Shown here: positions 1 through 13,823 of the stretch, piece after piece | Numbering within the stretch: position 1 is the stretch's first letter | How the letters are laid out: every line of letters starts with the position of its first letter | DNA from: Symbiodinium natans | Taxonomy: Eukaryota; Sar; Dinophyceae; Suessiales; Symbiodiniaceae | DNA length: 64,000 nt | Assembly (NCBI GenBank): GCA_905221605.1 | Contig: CAJNDS010002653.1 | Location: forward strand, 213,340-277,339 | Reading direction: 5' to 3' | The notes under the pieces: model-generated | The model's database searches: none | What the model was told of the DNA's origin: nothing | The model's input: the letters and a program-made list of their open reading frames with translations, nothing else | Made by a program: the position numbers and the translations under genes

Positions 1-2287
1 TCCCACCAGGTTTCAAATTCCAAGATGAGGTCTCCCTGCATCAAGTGCGCGAAGGCTTGATGGGTGAAGCGTTCCACCTCGTCATCCTTGATGCCAATTG
101 TTGCCTTCCGGTACCCCAGGCGAGCCTCTTGGGGCCACGCAGAATGGCCTCCTTTTGGGCCCTCCAAGCCAGGTTGGTGGGTGCCCCCGCTAGTGAGCGG
201 CTCCAAGCGTTTATCCGCGCTCATAATTTCAATGCCCGCAGTTGTCTTTCCGCTTTGACGCGTGATCACGTTACGGGGCCTTGTTCTTGAGCCGGCTTCA
301 GTGCAATTATGTTTTGCACTTTCTGCACCCCATATTCAATGGGCGCTGTGGTGCTTGCCTGGAAGAACATGGCAAAGACGGCCTAGCGATAAGATGCAGT
401 TCACAATGAGGAAAAAGTATGAGCGAGCGCTCACACATGTTTGCATGTTACTGATTCATGAGACGAGCAATGTCTGCTCAGCCAAGGGGCTATGAGGGTC
501 TCATGAAATGGCACATGGTGCCTTTGTATGAGCCAAGGGGCTGTCATACAACATGGCCATGGCGCCAGTTATGTCGTTGCACCATCGGTGCTCGTACAAG
601 GATGCAGGCTCAAAGCCATGTTCATGAAACATGTCTCTCTCTCAACTCTTATGTGTGTGACTGTTAGGCTTTACCTCCTTGTCAGTATGTGCTTTGTAGC
701 GCCGTGTGGTCTACAGACAGTGTCAGGAGGGTCAAAAGTAGCAGTGCGTGCCATGTATGATGCACCTGAGGTGACATGTGGCATCTTGACCGTCGACGCT
801 TTCGACCTCTACGAAGTTGACCCACTTGTGCGGACAATATGTTTTGAACTCCGACCAAGCCTTCCAAATTTCCTACTAGCATGCGACGCAAGTGGCCCGT
901 TGTATCCAGGCATGTGACCGGGCTCTTGCCCGCCATGATGTCGTCAAGCAATACACAATTGCAGAAACACAGCCTGTCGCCCCAAGGCCAGGACAAGGTG
1001 CCCGCTGCCAATGATTGCGAGCCACGGCCACAATGTTCATGCATGGCGGCCGCCTTCACGGCCTCTGTGCACCTTTGCCCAGCACCTCTGCTTGAGGCAC
1101 ATCAGCAATTCGTCTTCTGGATCCGTCAATGGACGGGTGGTCACCGGCATATGACACTGCACATGTTGCTCAGTCAAGGGCACCACCTGTGGCGGTCTTC
1201 CCCAACTGTCCCGCTGCACTGCCGCTTTGCACTGTGGGGTTAATGTTTCGTGTCTTCACCCCTTATTGGGACTTAGTCCTCATACGAGGCCATGTCGCCA
1301 TAAGCTTGTCCTAAACCCGCCTTACTGAGCACCAACTTGCGCGTTCAGGTTTGGCTTCGACGGTCTGTCCGTCCAGTGGCGGGCATGTTCCTGGGCGTGT
1401 GCATACTAAGGCCGAGAGGCCAACGTCGCCAATGAATGTTGGATCCTCCTTGGTGATCCAGCCATGTTGCAACCCGCCCTGCTGTGTTTCCTCTTGGGTG
1501 CTGCAAATGGTGGGCTTCGCGCGGTTACGCTTTTCTGCTTGCTGCTTTTCTGCCACTGGACCCTCGCCCCCCGCTGGCATACCATTCACTGGCGTGCTCC
1601 GCCTGTTTTATGCCACCAGGTCCGTTCACCCTAGGTGACAAGTGCCATGCACTCATAGTTCAGGGTCTTCCAGTCGCAGATGGTGCGTAGCCTAGGTGCA
1701 TGACCAAGGGTGCGTGTTTGTGGACTCGACTCAAAAGCAGGCTCTGTGCAATGCCAGAGCTCAAGTGCGCCTTTGTTGGCCAAGCTATGTAGTGTTCCCT
1801 AGTTTGGCCGAAAGTTCCATGTTGGTCATGCTCGACTTTCCTAAGCTTGTGCTGTCCGCACTACAAGTGCCCAGTGCAGTCCTCCCGCCGTTGTTTCTGG
1901 TTTTTGGCACGGGCAGCCCCAGGTCGGGTGGTTCTGCATTTCGGCGGCTTCCACAATGTTCTTGTGCCTGCACCTGCCTCCTGTACGCCTCTGCGTTCAT
2001 GCTGTGCGTGTCCGCGTTCGAGAAGGGTTATAGCCCCTCCTTGCCCACCATCTTGGTTGCTCTGGCAACCGCTTGGACGTGGTCTTGCAAGCCTTTGTGT
2101 TCGTGCAGGCATCCTGCCACACACGGGGCGGGGCGCTGCACGCACCCGCCCACTTCAGGTGCAATCTCTGCGGGCCCACCGCCCTCAATGTCTAGCCTCC
2201 CTATGCTGTTGTTGTTTGCCGGCCGGCCCGGCGCTGCTATATGCCAGTGCTCAATGCGGTTAAATGGGGAGGTGTCTGTGCTTGGGA
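1..2287. other. No supportable gene; GT-rich non-coding DNA
   Basis: All frames contain only short open stretches without recognisable motifs, splice-like structure or consistent codon use. Composition is rich in G and T on the given strand. I see nothing that supports a gene; it appears to be intergenic or intronic DNA leading into the tandem repeats that follow. Confidence 0.5.
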
Positions 2288-2373
2288 GGTTTCTGTTCAT
2301 CTTTATGCGAGCCTGGTTGGGGCGCATGGGGGTTTCTGTTCATCTTTATGCGAGCCTGGTTGGGGCGCATGGG
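2288..2373. repeat. 43-bp tandem duplication
   Basis: Two head-to-tail copies (2288-2330 and 2331-2373) of a unit starting GGTTTCTGTTCATC and ending GGGGCGCATGGG. The copies appear identical, so the duplication is recent. Confidence 0.9.
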
Positions 2374-2453
2374 GTCTTAAGCCGGTGATTGTCTGGTTGT
2401 GTTCTTTGCCGGTGCTTGCCGGGTTAGTGTTCGCCGGGTCTCCTTGCTGATCT

Positions 2454-2643
2454 GGGCGCCCGCACATCTAAACCTGCGGTAACTGGTTGCCGACCTAGGC
2501 GCCCGCACTTCTAACCCTGTGGTGACCCTGCGGTGCCTGGTTAGTGTTTGGGCGCCCGCACATCTAAACCTGTGGTGACTGGTTGCCGTCCTAGGCGCCT
2601 GCGCTTATAACCCTGTGGTGACCCTGGGGCCTGGTTAGTGTTC
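2454..2643. repeat. 96-bp tandem repeat, two copies
   Basis: Copy one starts GGGCGCCCGCACATCTAAAC at 2454 and copy two at 2550. The copies differ by scattered substitutions and small indels. Related fragments (TTAGTGTTCGCCGGGTCTCC-like) recur from about 2420 to 2830, so this is part of a larger degenerate array. Confidence 0.85.
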
Positions 2644-2801
2644 GCTGGGTCTTCCGGCCTGGCGCAGTGGCTTGTTCGTCCTGTGCATGTCTGGGTTGTG
2701 CGCCAGGCCTCCTGGCCTGTTCGTCCTGGGCTTGTTTGGGTTGTGCGCCAGGCCCCCTGGCCGTTCTGAGCGCCCGCGCATCTAATCCTGCGGTGCCTGG
2801 T

Positions 2802-3402
2802 TAGTGCTCGCCGGGTCTCCTGACCTAACACCTAACCTGCCTGTCCTGGGCATTGCTTTGGGTTGTCCGCCGGGACTAGTCGGTCTGACGTCTGACGTGC
2901 TCCCTTGAATCTTTAATATGAGGTTGGTGTTGCCGTGGCTATTAGAACAAATGCCTGGCTCACACTCGGCTCGGCCACCCCTTCCCCCCTTTGCTTCCTT
3001 CCCAATGGATGCTCGGGGACTCCGGTTTTCGAGTGTGACCCTGAGGACGTTGAAGTGCGCTGCGCCCTGTGAGGTGCATCAGGATCGTGACCGCTGTGCC
3101 ATAGTGCTTGCCGGGTCTCATAAACTAACACATAACCTGCCCGTCCTGGGCATTGATTTGGGTTGTCCGCCGGGACTATTCGGTCTGACGCCTGACGTGC
3201 TCCCTGGAACCTTAATACGCGGTTGGTGTTGCCGAGACTAATAGACCAAATGCCCGGCTTACACTCAGCTCGGCTGATCCTCCCCCCTTTTGCTCCCTTT
3301 CCAAAGGATGCTAGGGGACTCGGGTTTTTCGAGTGTGTGACCCTGAGAACGTTGAAGCGCGCTGCGCCCTGTGAGGTGCATCAGGGTCGTGACAACTGTG
3401 CC
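2802..3402. repeat. 300-bp tandem repeat, two copies
   Basis: Copy one spans 2802-3101 and copy two 3102-3402. Both run from TAGTGCTYGCCGGGTCTC through GGTCTGACGYCTGACGTGC and the GCTGCGCCCTGTGAGGTGCA block near the end. Divergence is roughly ten percent by eye, so it is older than the 43-bp duplication upstream. No coding capacity is evident. Confidence 0.85.
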
Positions 3403-4213
3403 ACGAGTCATGGTATGCCAATGTGTGAAGTGTGCTGGTGTGGGTCGTGTTCGCGCCCCGCGTGATGCGATAGGGTCGTAAGCGCCGTGCCATGAATCCG
3501 GGGGTGCCATTGCCCGGGGTATGTTTGAGGTGGTTGTGCTCTGTCCCAGGTAGTTGCCTTCACAACGCTTGTAATCGTTACGTGGGGTTCCTTATAACCA
3601 CACGCCTCATGAAGGGCGGGTAGTGCAGCTTCTGTGTGATTGGTTACATGCTGTCACAACAGTACTGGGCTGCCCTGGAGAGTGATCTCAGGGATCAAAG
3701 AATGATCGCTGCGGGTTCCCTTGACGAGTGTCTGCTAGTTTCGTGGTGGGAAGCCATGGTCATGACTTGAATTCCTTGCCACCGCCCCCCCCCCTCTTCT
3801 GCGCCAATGCGTTGGGGCCTTCCCAGTAAATGAAGTGATGCCCGAGCGCACCGCCGGTCCCCATGAAGGGGGGGGGGGGGGGGGCCGGGAGGAGGGACAC
3901 CACAGTGCCCCTCCCCGCAGCTCAACACCAAGTAGACGTGCAGTTACCCGCCGTGGCCTCGCGTGTGGAAGTCCGTGTTCATCACGTTTGCACATTCTTT
4001 ATGGCAAGACCTGTTGGGGTTTTCCCCCCGGTGTTCGCGAGGCTGCCCCGCCAGCCAAGTGCACCCGTTCAATTTGTGACGAGTGCCGTTCAGGTGGAAC
4101 AGTGTGGACTGCCTCAAGGAATAGTGGCTCACCACTGGGGGCAGGGGAATTCTAGGGACTGTGCTCTAAGCTGTCTGAACTTGACGGCGTCCGCCACAAT
4201 GGTTCGGTTAATA
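3403..4213. other. No gene seen; contains a 17-G run
   Basis: No coding signal in any frame. The only notable sequence feature is an uninterrupted run of 17 G at 3868-3884, preceded by a C run at about 3785-3794. Such G/C homopolymers recur throughout the window in non-coding DNA. Confidence 0.5.
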
Positions 4214-4429
4214 GGGGGCTTTGAGGTTTTGTGGATTGGTGATGCGCATGCCTTTGTTAGGCATATGCACTGACACAATGTGCATCGTGCTTTCCCGAAT
4301 GATCCTTGATTCGCCCACCGATGGAAAAGAAGGAATGCTTGGGACTGGCGAAGGATTTAGGCTTTGCGTGTTGTCCTCTGCGTTCGGACAGTGCTTTGGG
4401 TTCAAACCAATTTTGGCACAAGCGATAAG
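4214..4429. repeat. 216-bp direct repeat, copy 1
   Basis: This block is, as far as I can read, identical to 5035-5250 (offset 821). It begins GGGGGCTTTGAGGTTTTGTG and ends GGCACAAGCGATAAG. The last 25 bases contain CCAATTTTGGCACAAG, which resembles the 3' half of the dinoflagellate spliced leader (CCATTTTGGCTCAAG) with one inserted base and one substitution. There is no obvious TG...CA terminus and no target-site duplication. It may be a small mobile repeat or the ends of a roughly 1-kb element. Confidence 0.9.
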
Positions 4430-5034
4430 CTTACTGTTCGCGAGCGAATCGTGTTTTATCGCTTGCTTCCAAAAATGCCATGTGAGAAAACGGTATGCCG
4501 TTTGATCGCTGTTTGAAGCCAAAGGTACTTTGATGTTTTGTTTTACCATGCTCATCGATTACCGGTTGCATGCTCTGCATGTTTTCATGTCCAGCAAATT
4601 ACATGGTGCAGTGGCTGTCTGCAGCTTGTTGTGATGTGCCTTGGTGTGCAACATGCCATGCTTTGTGTGTGCAAAGGTGCAACTGATGTCTGCAGCTTGT
4701 TGTGTATTCCTTGAATGCAGCACGGGCTCCATTGCGCCGTGCAAAAATTTGTCCCACCCAGCCCGCCCTGGGCATGCACCCGCAGGGCCCGCTCCCCGCG
4801 GCTGCAACTCCCTGCGTGCACCGGCCGGTTCGCCGTTGCTCATAAGCCGCGCCTCCGTCGCGGTTGGCTGGGCGTTTCGCCACTGGTGACCCCACCCGCC
4901 CTGCCCAGTTCACGCTCTTGCCAGAGCCCGTCGCAGCAAAAGCAGCTTCCTGCTGCTGTTCTGGCCACCTCCTGTAGTGTCTCACTCCTTGTCGTAGTTT
5001 AAGATGTAATGCGTGTAGCCACCTCGCCCTAAAC
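4430..5034. other. Spacer between the 216-bp repeats
   Basis: 605 bp without a convincing gene. A short internal duplication is visible: TCTGCAGCTTGTTGTG occurs near 4617 and near 4687. If the flanking repeats are the ends of one element, this would be its interior; it encodes nothing recognisable. Confidence 0.5.
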
Positions 5035-5250
5035 GGGGGCTTTGAGGTTTTGTGGATTGGTGATGCGCATGCCTTTGTTAGGCATATGCACTGACACAAT
5101 GTGCATCGTGCTTTCCCGAATGATCCTTGATTCGCCCACCGATGGAAAAGAAGGAATGCTTGGGACTGGCGAAGGATTTAGGCTTTGCGTGTTGTCCTCT
5201 GCGTTCGGACAGTGCTTTGGGTTCAAACCAATTTTGGCACAAGCGATAAG
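5035..5250. repeat. 216-bp direct repeat, copy 2
   Basis: Exact partner of 4214-4429. It ends in AG immediately before an open reading frame that is closed just upstream (TAA at 5247-5249), so its last dinucleotide could serve as a 3' splice site. The SL-like CCAATTTTGGCACAAG lies at 5228-5243, about 100 bp upstream of the first ATG of the following ORF. Confidence 0.9.
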
Positions 5251-6071
5251 AGTTTGTCCGCGATCGCGTCATTCGTGTCCCTGCCAGTAAGGAAAAGGAT
5301 ACCTACAAGCTTCCTTTTGACGCGCATGATGCGTCCCGGGGAATGCTAGTTGCAGCGACACATGGGACCATAGTTGCCCGACTCAGCTTCCCATACTCGG
5401 TGCTCATCAACAGGTTGAAGGATGTTGAGCTTCTGCTCAGGGATGAAGCACAGCAGCTGGGCACACCAGGCTCGAACACCATTCTTGCTCACATTCGACA
5501 CGCGCTTGATGTCATGATCGGGGACCACAGGCAGCCGGCGGGAGGATCCCGGCCGAATTACCACTATGTGACGGAGCTTTTGGAGCAAAAAACATGCGGC
5601 CTCAATGCAGTCCCGGCTGATCTGTATACGCCTGCCACGCTACCAGCAGCACTGCTAAGGCAGACGCACAATAACGCCAGCCCGTGGAAAAAAGGGCAGG
5701 GAGATATGCCTTCCTGGGGCAAACCCACTCTGCACCCGGACTATACCAAGTCTGGGTTTTCGGCCAGCTCCATGCTGGAAGCCATCCTCTGCCTGAGCTG
5801 TGTTAAGCCCAAACAGGCCGAAATAGTCATGCAAGCTGCAGGACTCAAGGCTATTGCGGGTCCAGCCATCAATCTTTCGCTCTGCTCATCCATGCGTCTC
5901 CCCCCAGAAATTTCTGCTGTCTTGTATGCCTGCCGATATTCGGAAGCTTGCACCTTTGAATTGAGGGGACAAGTTCCCTATCTGCGCATGCTGCCAGGAC
6001 CAAATATGCAGCATCTGCTTGCGAGACCGTTACGCAGCCCTGCGGGCAGGTCGATGGATCCGTGTGCCTGA
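5251..6071 (+). CDS. Unknown protein, single open exon
   Basis: An uninterrupted frame runs from 5250 to the TGA at 6069-6071. The first ATG is at 5343 (242 codons), but open sequence continues upstream to the end of the 216-bp repeat, so the exon may begin at 5251 after an AG. Composition is mixed and protein-like, with balanced hydrophobic and charged residues. It has a Cys-containing segment (ILCLSCVKPKQ) and a LRMLPGPN motif near the end. I recognise no domain and no transmembrane segment. A second plausible frame, beginning CSICLRDRY and overlapping the end (about 6010-6216), may be a frameshifted continuation. Function unknown; it could be part of an unrecognised mobile element, given the repeat at its 5' edge. 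Confidence 0.45.
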
Positions 6072-6464
6072 CCAGAATGAGAGTCAAAGCAAACTGGGCA
6101 ATAGTTACGACCTCAGCTGGTTGCTGGCTGACATTGTACTCACCTTCGGACACCAGGTGTTCGCAGGGCGCCCATTGGGCTGGTCTCCCAGTACACCAAA
6201 ATCGTGGTCCAAATGAAGTTTCCTTTGCGTTCTAGTGTCGTAAGGATTTGGGTATCTCCCAGCAAGTGGGTAAGATACTTAGCAACGCCGTCACACTCAC
6301 GCGCTGTATAGACACACTTTTTTGTGGAAATTATATATTCGCCCACACACAGGCCCATGTAGACGCAACGTCACAGAAACCTCTCTGTGCAGCTTTTTTG
6401 GGCTCCACACATTTTATGTCTCAGCAGGACCGGTGTAGACAAGCAGCAGTGCTGGAAAAGAAGC
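6072..6464. other. No clear gene; possible frameshifted tail of the upstream ORF
   Basis: A plus-strand frame stays open to 6216 and contains YDLSWLLADIVLTFGH, which may continue the upstream protein. After that nothing coding-like is visible until the short first exon at 6465. Confidence 0.35.
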
Positions 6465-8034
6465 ATGCCGCCGAAAACCGCACCGAAAGGCAAAGCGAAA
6501 GCCAAACCAGGTTTCTGCCTCAATCTACATGTGTGTGTCTGTGTGATATGTATATCTAAATATACATATAGTATATATAAATAAATAAATACATAAATAA
6601 ATAAATAAAGAACCCTTTTCTGCCAGGACCGAAAGCCAAAGCCTCAATCCAGAAGAAAGCCAAAGAGGAAAAGGAGAAGGAGGAGGAACAGGAGCAGGAG
6701 GAAGAGGAAGAGGAGGAAGAGGAGGAAGGGGAGGAAGAGGAGGAAGAGGAGGAAGAGGAGGAGGAAGAGGAAATGGCGGAAGAAGACGACAAAGAGGACG
6801 AGGAATTGGATCAGGAGGAAGATAGCCAGGTTTTAAAGAAGAAGGCCAATCCGAAGGCAAAGCCAACGGCAAAGGCCACCCCGAAGGCAAAGCCAACGGC
6901 AAAGGCCACCCCGAAGGCAAAGCCAACGGCAAAGGCCACCCCGAAGGCAAAGGCAAAGGCAACGGCCAAAGGCTCAGCCAAGCCCCCCACCTCAACCAAA
7001 AGCGGCAAGGCGAAACCAAAAACCGAAGGCAAATCCGGAGCCGAAGACAAGGCCACACCGAAAGGCAAAGCCAAGGCCAAAGCAGCCGAAGGCAAATCCG
7101 GCAAGAACAAGAAGGAGCAGGATCAGAAGAAGGAGAAGGATGAAACCAAGAAGCCGAAAAGGAAAACCTCCATCGCGGATTGGAGCAATGCATTGGAAAA
7201 AGAAGAGGATGAACAGCAGGCAAAAGAAGAAGAGGAGGATGACGATGATCGAAGCACTTCTTCGAAAAAGAGGGACCGTAGCAAAAGGAACAAGTTCCAA
7301 TTCTTGATGGCTCCGGAGCTCTGCCACAAACGGTGCAGGACACGTTCAAAAGCCTGACGGGACCGGGAAGCAGAAAAAAGCAAACGGAGTTCTGAACAAG
7401 ATCATTCAGAGGAGCAAGGGACAATTGCAGCTTGCTGGCACGAAATCAGCAACAGTATCAGAACAGCAATCCGTGGAAAACATGAACAAGTTTCAAGTGC
7501 AAGACAAGGGATTGACGCAGACGTTGTTTATGGCAAAGTTCAACCTGAACGAGGACACCCTAAAACGATGCATCGAGAACGAGGAAGTGGACGTTTGTCA
7601 CCAGGGAAATCAGACCTACGTCTCCTGGCGAACCCTGAAATCAACGAGTGCGGACAAAAGGACGACAAACATTGAACTTGGAGCAAAAAGAATGAAGCTG
7701 AATGCAGCTGAAGCAGGAAATTTGCAGGCCCTTATGAACGACATCAACTTGGAGTTGCCGACGGAGTTGCCGGACATGCCGAGGCATGCGATGATCGCCG
7801 ATGGTGTTGCGGATGACGGAGCAGGAACAGCATCAGGATCCGCAGCAGGAGCAGAAGAGAAAGGAGAAAGACTATGACGGAGGCTTTGTGGAAGAAAACG
7901 AAGGAGCTGGTGGACCAAGGACTCAACAGCTTGAAGACACTGCAAGGCAAGATTGAGAAGCTGCTGACTCTGGTTGGCACCGGGGATGATACTTGTTTCC
8001 AGCAGTTGAAGCTTGGACGTGAATCTAGGGTGTG

Positions 8035-8068
<34 letters not shown>

Positions 8069-8458
8069 CTCTTGTTCTATATTGTATGTTATACATTCAT
8101 ATATATATATATATAGATGTATATTCATTTATCAGCAAGCCCGTTGTGCTGTAAGGAAAGATCTGAACAGCCGGATCGAGAGCTCAAGGCAACAATTGGA
8201 GTCTTTGAAGAAGTTCCAGGACAGACCCTTTCGAAAACACACCCCAAAATTTTCCAAGCCGCCCAAAACTAAAAACGGTAGCAGCCCCACACACCCCCGT
8301 GCCACACAGAGGAGCTGCCGTAGAAGGACCACCCAGGCGAGGTGACCTTCGAGAAGGTGACACTCTTTTTGAAGAAGCAGGGCACCTTCGTGAAAACGAT
8401 CGACGAGGACATCGCAGGAGTAAAAGGCAAGCTCGCTGCCAGAGCCAGAGAGAGCTGA
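6465..8458 (+). CDS. Lys-rich/acidic, coiled-coil protein (multi-exon, frame-disrupted)
   Basis: The ATG at 6465 starts a 46-bp exon (MPPKTAPKGKAKAKP). A 116-bp GT-AG intron follows (6511-6626, with (AAAT)n), and the frame resumes exactly in phase at 6627. Exon 2 encodes a Glu-rich tract, then three exact 10-residue repeats (PKAKPTAKAT, 6851-6940) resembling histone-H1-type tails, then KRKTS and a DDDD/RSTSSKKRD basic-acidic region. Around 7320-7380 the reading changes frame. A further block (7419-7877) contains KFQVQDKGLTQ and CHQGNQTYVSW. Then 7874-8029 encodes MTEALWKKTKELVDQ. A 106-bp GT-AG intron (8030-8135) carrying (TA)n and (GA)n joins in phase to 8136 (KDLNSRIESSRQQLESLKKF, a coiled coil). 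A last exon starts at 8324 after AG and ends at TGA 8456-8458. It is probably nuclear and DNA-binding by composition. It may be the N-terminal part of a larger gene that includes the exons downstream. Confidence 0.55.
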
Positions 8459-8768
8459 GAGGACCCGGACTAGAACCGTCTAGGTTGATTATCACAGAAG
8501 CCGTGTGAGAGAAGGCTTATCAGGCGCAGCGAAAAAAGAGTGGCAATCGTTTTTTGGTTTGGTTGCTTGCTTGCTTTCTTGTGTGCCGCTTGGCTGGATG
8601 GCCCGGTGTCTCTCTGCCGTTGTGCTGCCACAGGAGGAGGGCTGGATGGCCCCTGTGTGTGGTGTAGAGTGATTTCAGGATGCCCTGTATAATTTGCGAA
8701 GCCTTTGTGTGATCAAGCATCACGGAAAACTTGGGAAAAACAGCCCTCGTCTTTTTTCAGGAACAGCC
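8459..8768. other. Intron-like spacer with two GGCTGGATGGCCC hairpins
   Basis: Stops in all frames. The segment ends in a pyrimidine tract plus AG (CTTTTTTCAG at 8751-8760), as at a 3' splice site directly before the next coding block. It contains the near-palindrome GGGCTGGATGGCCC at 8592 and 8639. Confidence 0.5.
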
Positions 8769-9652
<884 letters not shown>

Positions 9653-9896
9653 GCTGATATTTGGTGTAGTTTTGGTGACACCCTCTATATATATATGCAC
9701 ATACCCTGCACCCTATAAAATTCTGTGCGATTGTATATAAAACGGTCTCAGGTTCTACTTTCACCTCATTGGACTTCGCAGCGATCCTGCACGAGGCAAG
9801 GAGAGTCCACAGTCTGCCGGAGCCGAAGAGACTTGGTTTCATATATTTAGTTGTTTTTTTTACCTTGTGAAAAAACTCACAAGAAGCCTTTTTCAG

Positions 9897-10272
9897 CCAA
9901 GGAGGGAAGAGCTTCACAACAAGTTTCACAGCACTGAAGCGGCAAAGATGCCGCCCCTTGGAAACAAGGGGCTCAAGATGCTCTTGGTCCTGGTGTGCCC
10001 GAAGTTCGTCGCGGAGAAGGGCTTGAACAACGAATCCAAGTGTGGCAAACTGCTGGAGTCGATGTTCGTCAGCGTCCTGGATGAAAAGCTCTTTTCGTTG
10101 GCATGGCTGCTGTACGAGATAACCGCCGAGGTTCAGGAGCTGCGTAAGAATCGTGTGTGTTTGTATAGAGATTTCCTTGTATGTGTGCCTTTGGCAGGAA
10201 GTGTGGAACCTGCAGTATGTGAACATGACCACCATCCAGCTCGCCATGATCAACTTTTGCCGGACCAACTGA
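9897..10272 (+). CDS. Unknown protein exons (Leu-rich helical region)
   Basis: Exon 1 starts at 9897 directly after CTTTTTCAG, in phase with PRREELHNKFHSTEAAK. It continues as a helical, Leu-rich stretch (GLKMLLVLVCPKF, KLLESMFVSVLDEKLFSLAW) to about 10140, where GTAAG occurs (CTGCGTAAG). A roughly 57-bp intron ends GGCAG at 10197. Exon 2 reads EVWNLQYVNMTTIQLAMIN to a TGA at 10272, although the phase across this junction is not resolved. The hydrophobic stretches are too short or charged for confident membrane helices. Family unknown; context suggests it belongs with the transposase-like gene downstream. Confidence 0.4.
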
Positions 10273-10694
10273 GGGATTCAATGGATGCACACAGGATCAG
10301 GATCTGGATGTATTTTCACCTTTCGGATTGCACCGAAAGGTGCAGGGATAATAGCCGTCACATGCAGTGAATCGAACTGCCCGGATGGGCAGTTCTGTGG
10401 AGCATTTTGAAGTTGTGTAGTCTCTGTTTCTCACACCGCACGGAGCACAACACAGACTTCCGCGACTCGCATATCTGCAGACCCGAGACAGCAAAGGGCG
10501 AAAAAAAAAAGCAGCGGTGTGGACCTTGTGTGTTTCTGTGTGCGAGGATGCATTTGCTGGGCTGGATGGCCCCAACACAGAATCGTGATCAGGACAGCTG
10601 TCTCTGTGCCGGATCGAAAAAAAGTCAGCAGGTTGAATGTCGTGTGCCCCTCTGTGTGCAGTCATCTGGCCTCCATGGAGGAGATTGCACTCAG
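10273..10694. other. Intron-like spacer with a GGGCTGGATGGCCCC hairpin
   Basis: Stops in all frames and T/A-rich patches. It contains a 10-A run near 10501 and the near-palindrome GGGCTGGATGGCCCC at 10559. It ends GCACTCAG at 10694, a plausible 3' splice site. Confidence 0.45.
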
Positions 10695-13083
<2,389 letters not shown>

Positions 13084-13214
13084 AGCACCAGCTGCTCGAA
13101 CATGTCATGCGCTTGGTGACAACTTCAAAGCATGCATATTTGTTAGCCTTTTAGTGCAGTACATATGCATGGCACTATAATATCAGAGCTTGTCCGAGCT
13201 TCTTATACTTTGGC

Positions 13215-13475
13215 ATGTTTCATTGGGGCGATTTAGGAAGCTTGCGCCGAATGGACGAACTGCCTCCGGAGCTTGTTGTGCCTGAGTTTTCATCTTCGAG
13301 CAATAGCAGCCTGAGTACTTCCAGCTGGCTTGAGCGTGAATCATTGCGGCATCGTAGGTGCATCAGAGTTTTGCTTCGCTTTTGCAGTCAGCTGGCAGAG
13401 AGGATTGCTCAATTGGAAGAGGCTGCTTTCCTCCGGGCAGTTCTTACGGCTTGGCGAGGAACCCATCGTTTCTGA
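13215..13475 (+). CDS. Small Ser-rich / Leu-heptad protein or terminal exon
   Basis: Open from 13215 to TGA at 13473-13475. The likely exon start is after GATTTAG near 13229, and the natural ATG is at 13251 (MDELPPELVVPEF). A Ser-rich linker follows (SSSSNSSLSTSSW). Then comes an amphipathic region with Leu/Ile heptads (LLRFCSQLAERIAQLEEAAF) ending AWRGTHRF. Codon use and composition look genuinely coding. Function unknown; it could be the last exon of the preceding gene or a separate small gene. No membrane segment. Confidence 0.4.
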   Translation: MFHWGDLGSLRRMDELPPELVVPEFSSSSNSSLSTSSWLERESLRHRRCIRVLLRFCSQLAERIAQLEEAAFLRAVLTAWRGTHRF

Positions 13476-13823
13476 GACTGTGGTGATTACAATTTTCGCG
13501 GTCTGTCTGTCATGGATCAATCAACCAGTGCTGGTTTTTCTTCTCTGGTTCCGAGTGGAATGCTCCTGATAAACAGCCTGGACCACGGGGCTTTCGCAAA
13601 AGCGGTGTGTGTGAGGTTTTGCAGATGAAAAAGGGCTGGAGGGCCCCGGATATATGTATATATACACATCACATTGTGCATTTCACAGGGCTGGATGGCC
13701 CATTTTGTGATGGGCTGGATGGCCCTTTTAGGATGGAACAGGAATGGGAAAGGGTGTGGAGAGGGGAGGTGGGGGCGGGGGTTGTGTGGGGTGGTGGGAT
13801 GGGTTGTGTGGGGCGGGGAATAA
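13476..13823. other. Non-coding; three GGGCTGGAKGGCCC hairpins
   Basis: No gene seen. It contains the near-palindrome at 13633 (GGGCTGGAGGGCCCC), 13688 and 13712 (GGGCTGGATGGCCC), a short AT repeat near 13655, and a G-rich stretch from 13738 leading into the palindrome cluster. Confidence 0.6.

Noticed and set aside
4214-5250. Solo LTR retrotransposon with 216-bp LTRs
   Set aside because: No TG...CA ends, no target-site duplication, no primer-binding site or polypurine tract visible, and no coding interior.
6525-7424. Minus-strand frame of 299 codons rich in Leu/Pro/Ser
   Set aside because: It is the antisense of the Lys/Glu-rich exon, which has a proper start, an in-phase intron and repeats of codon-sized periodicity on plus.
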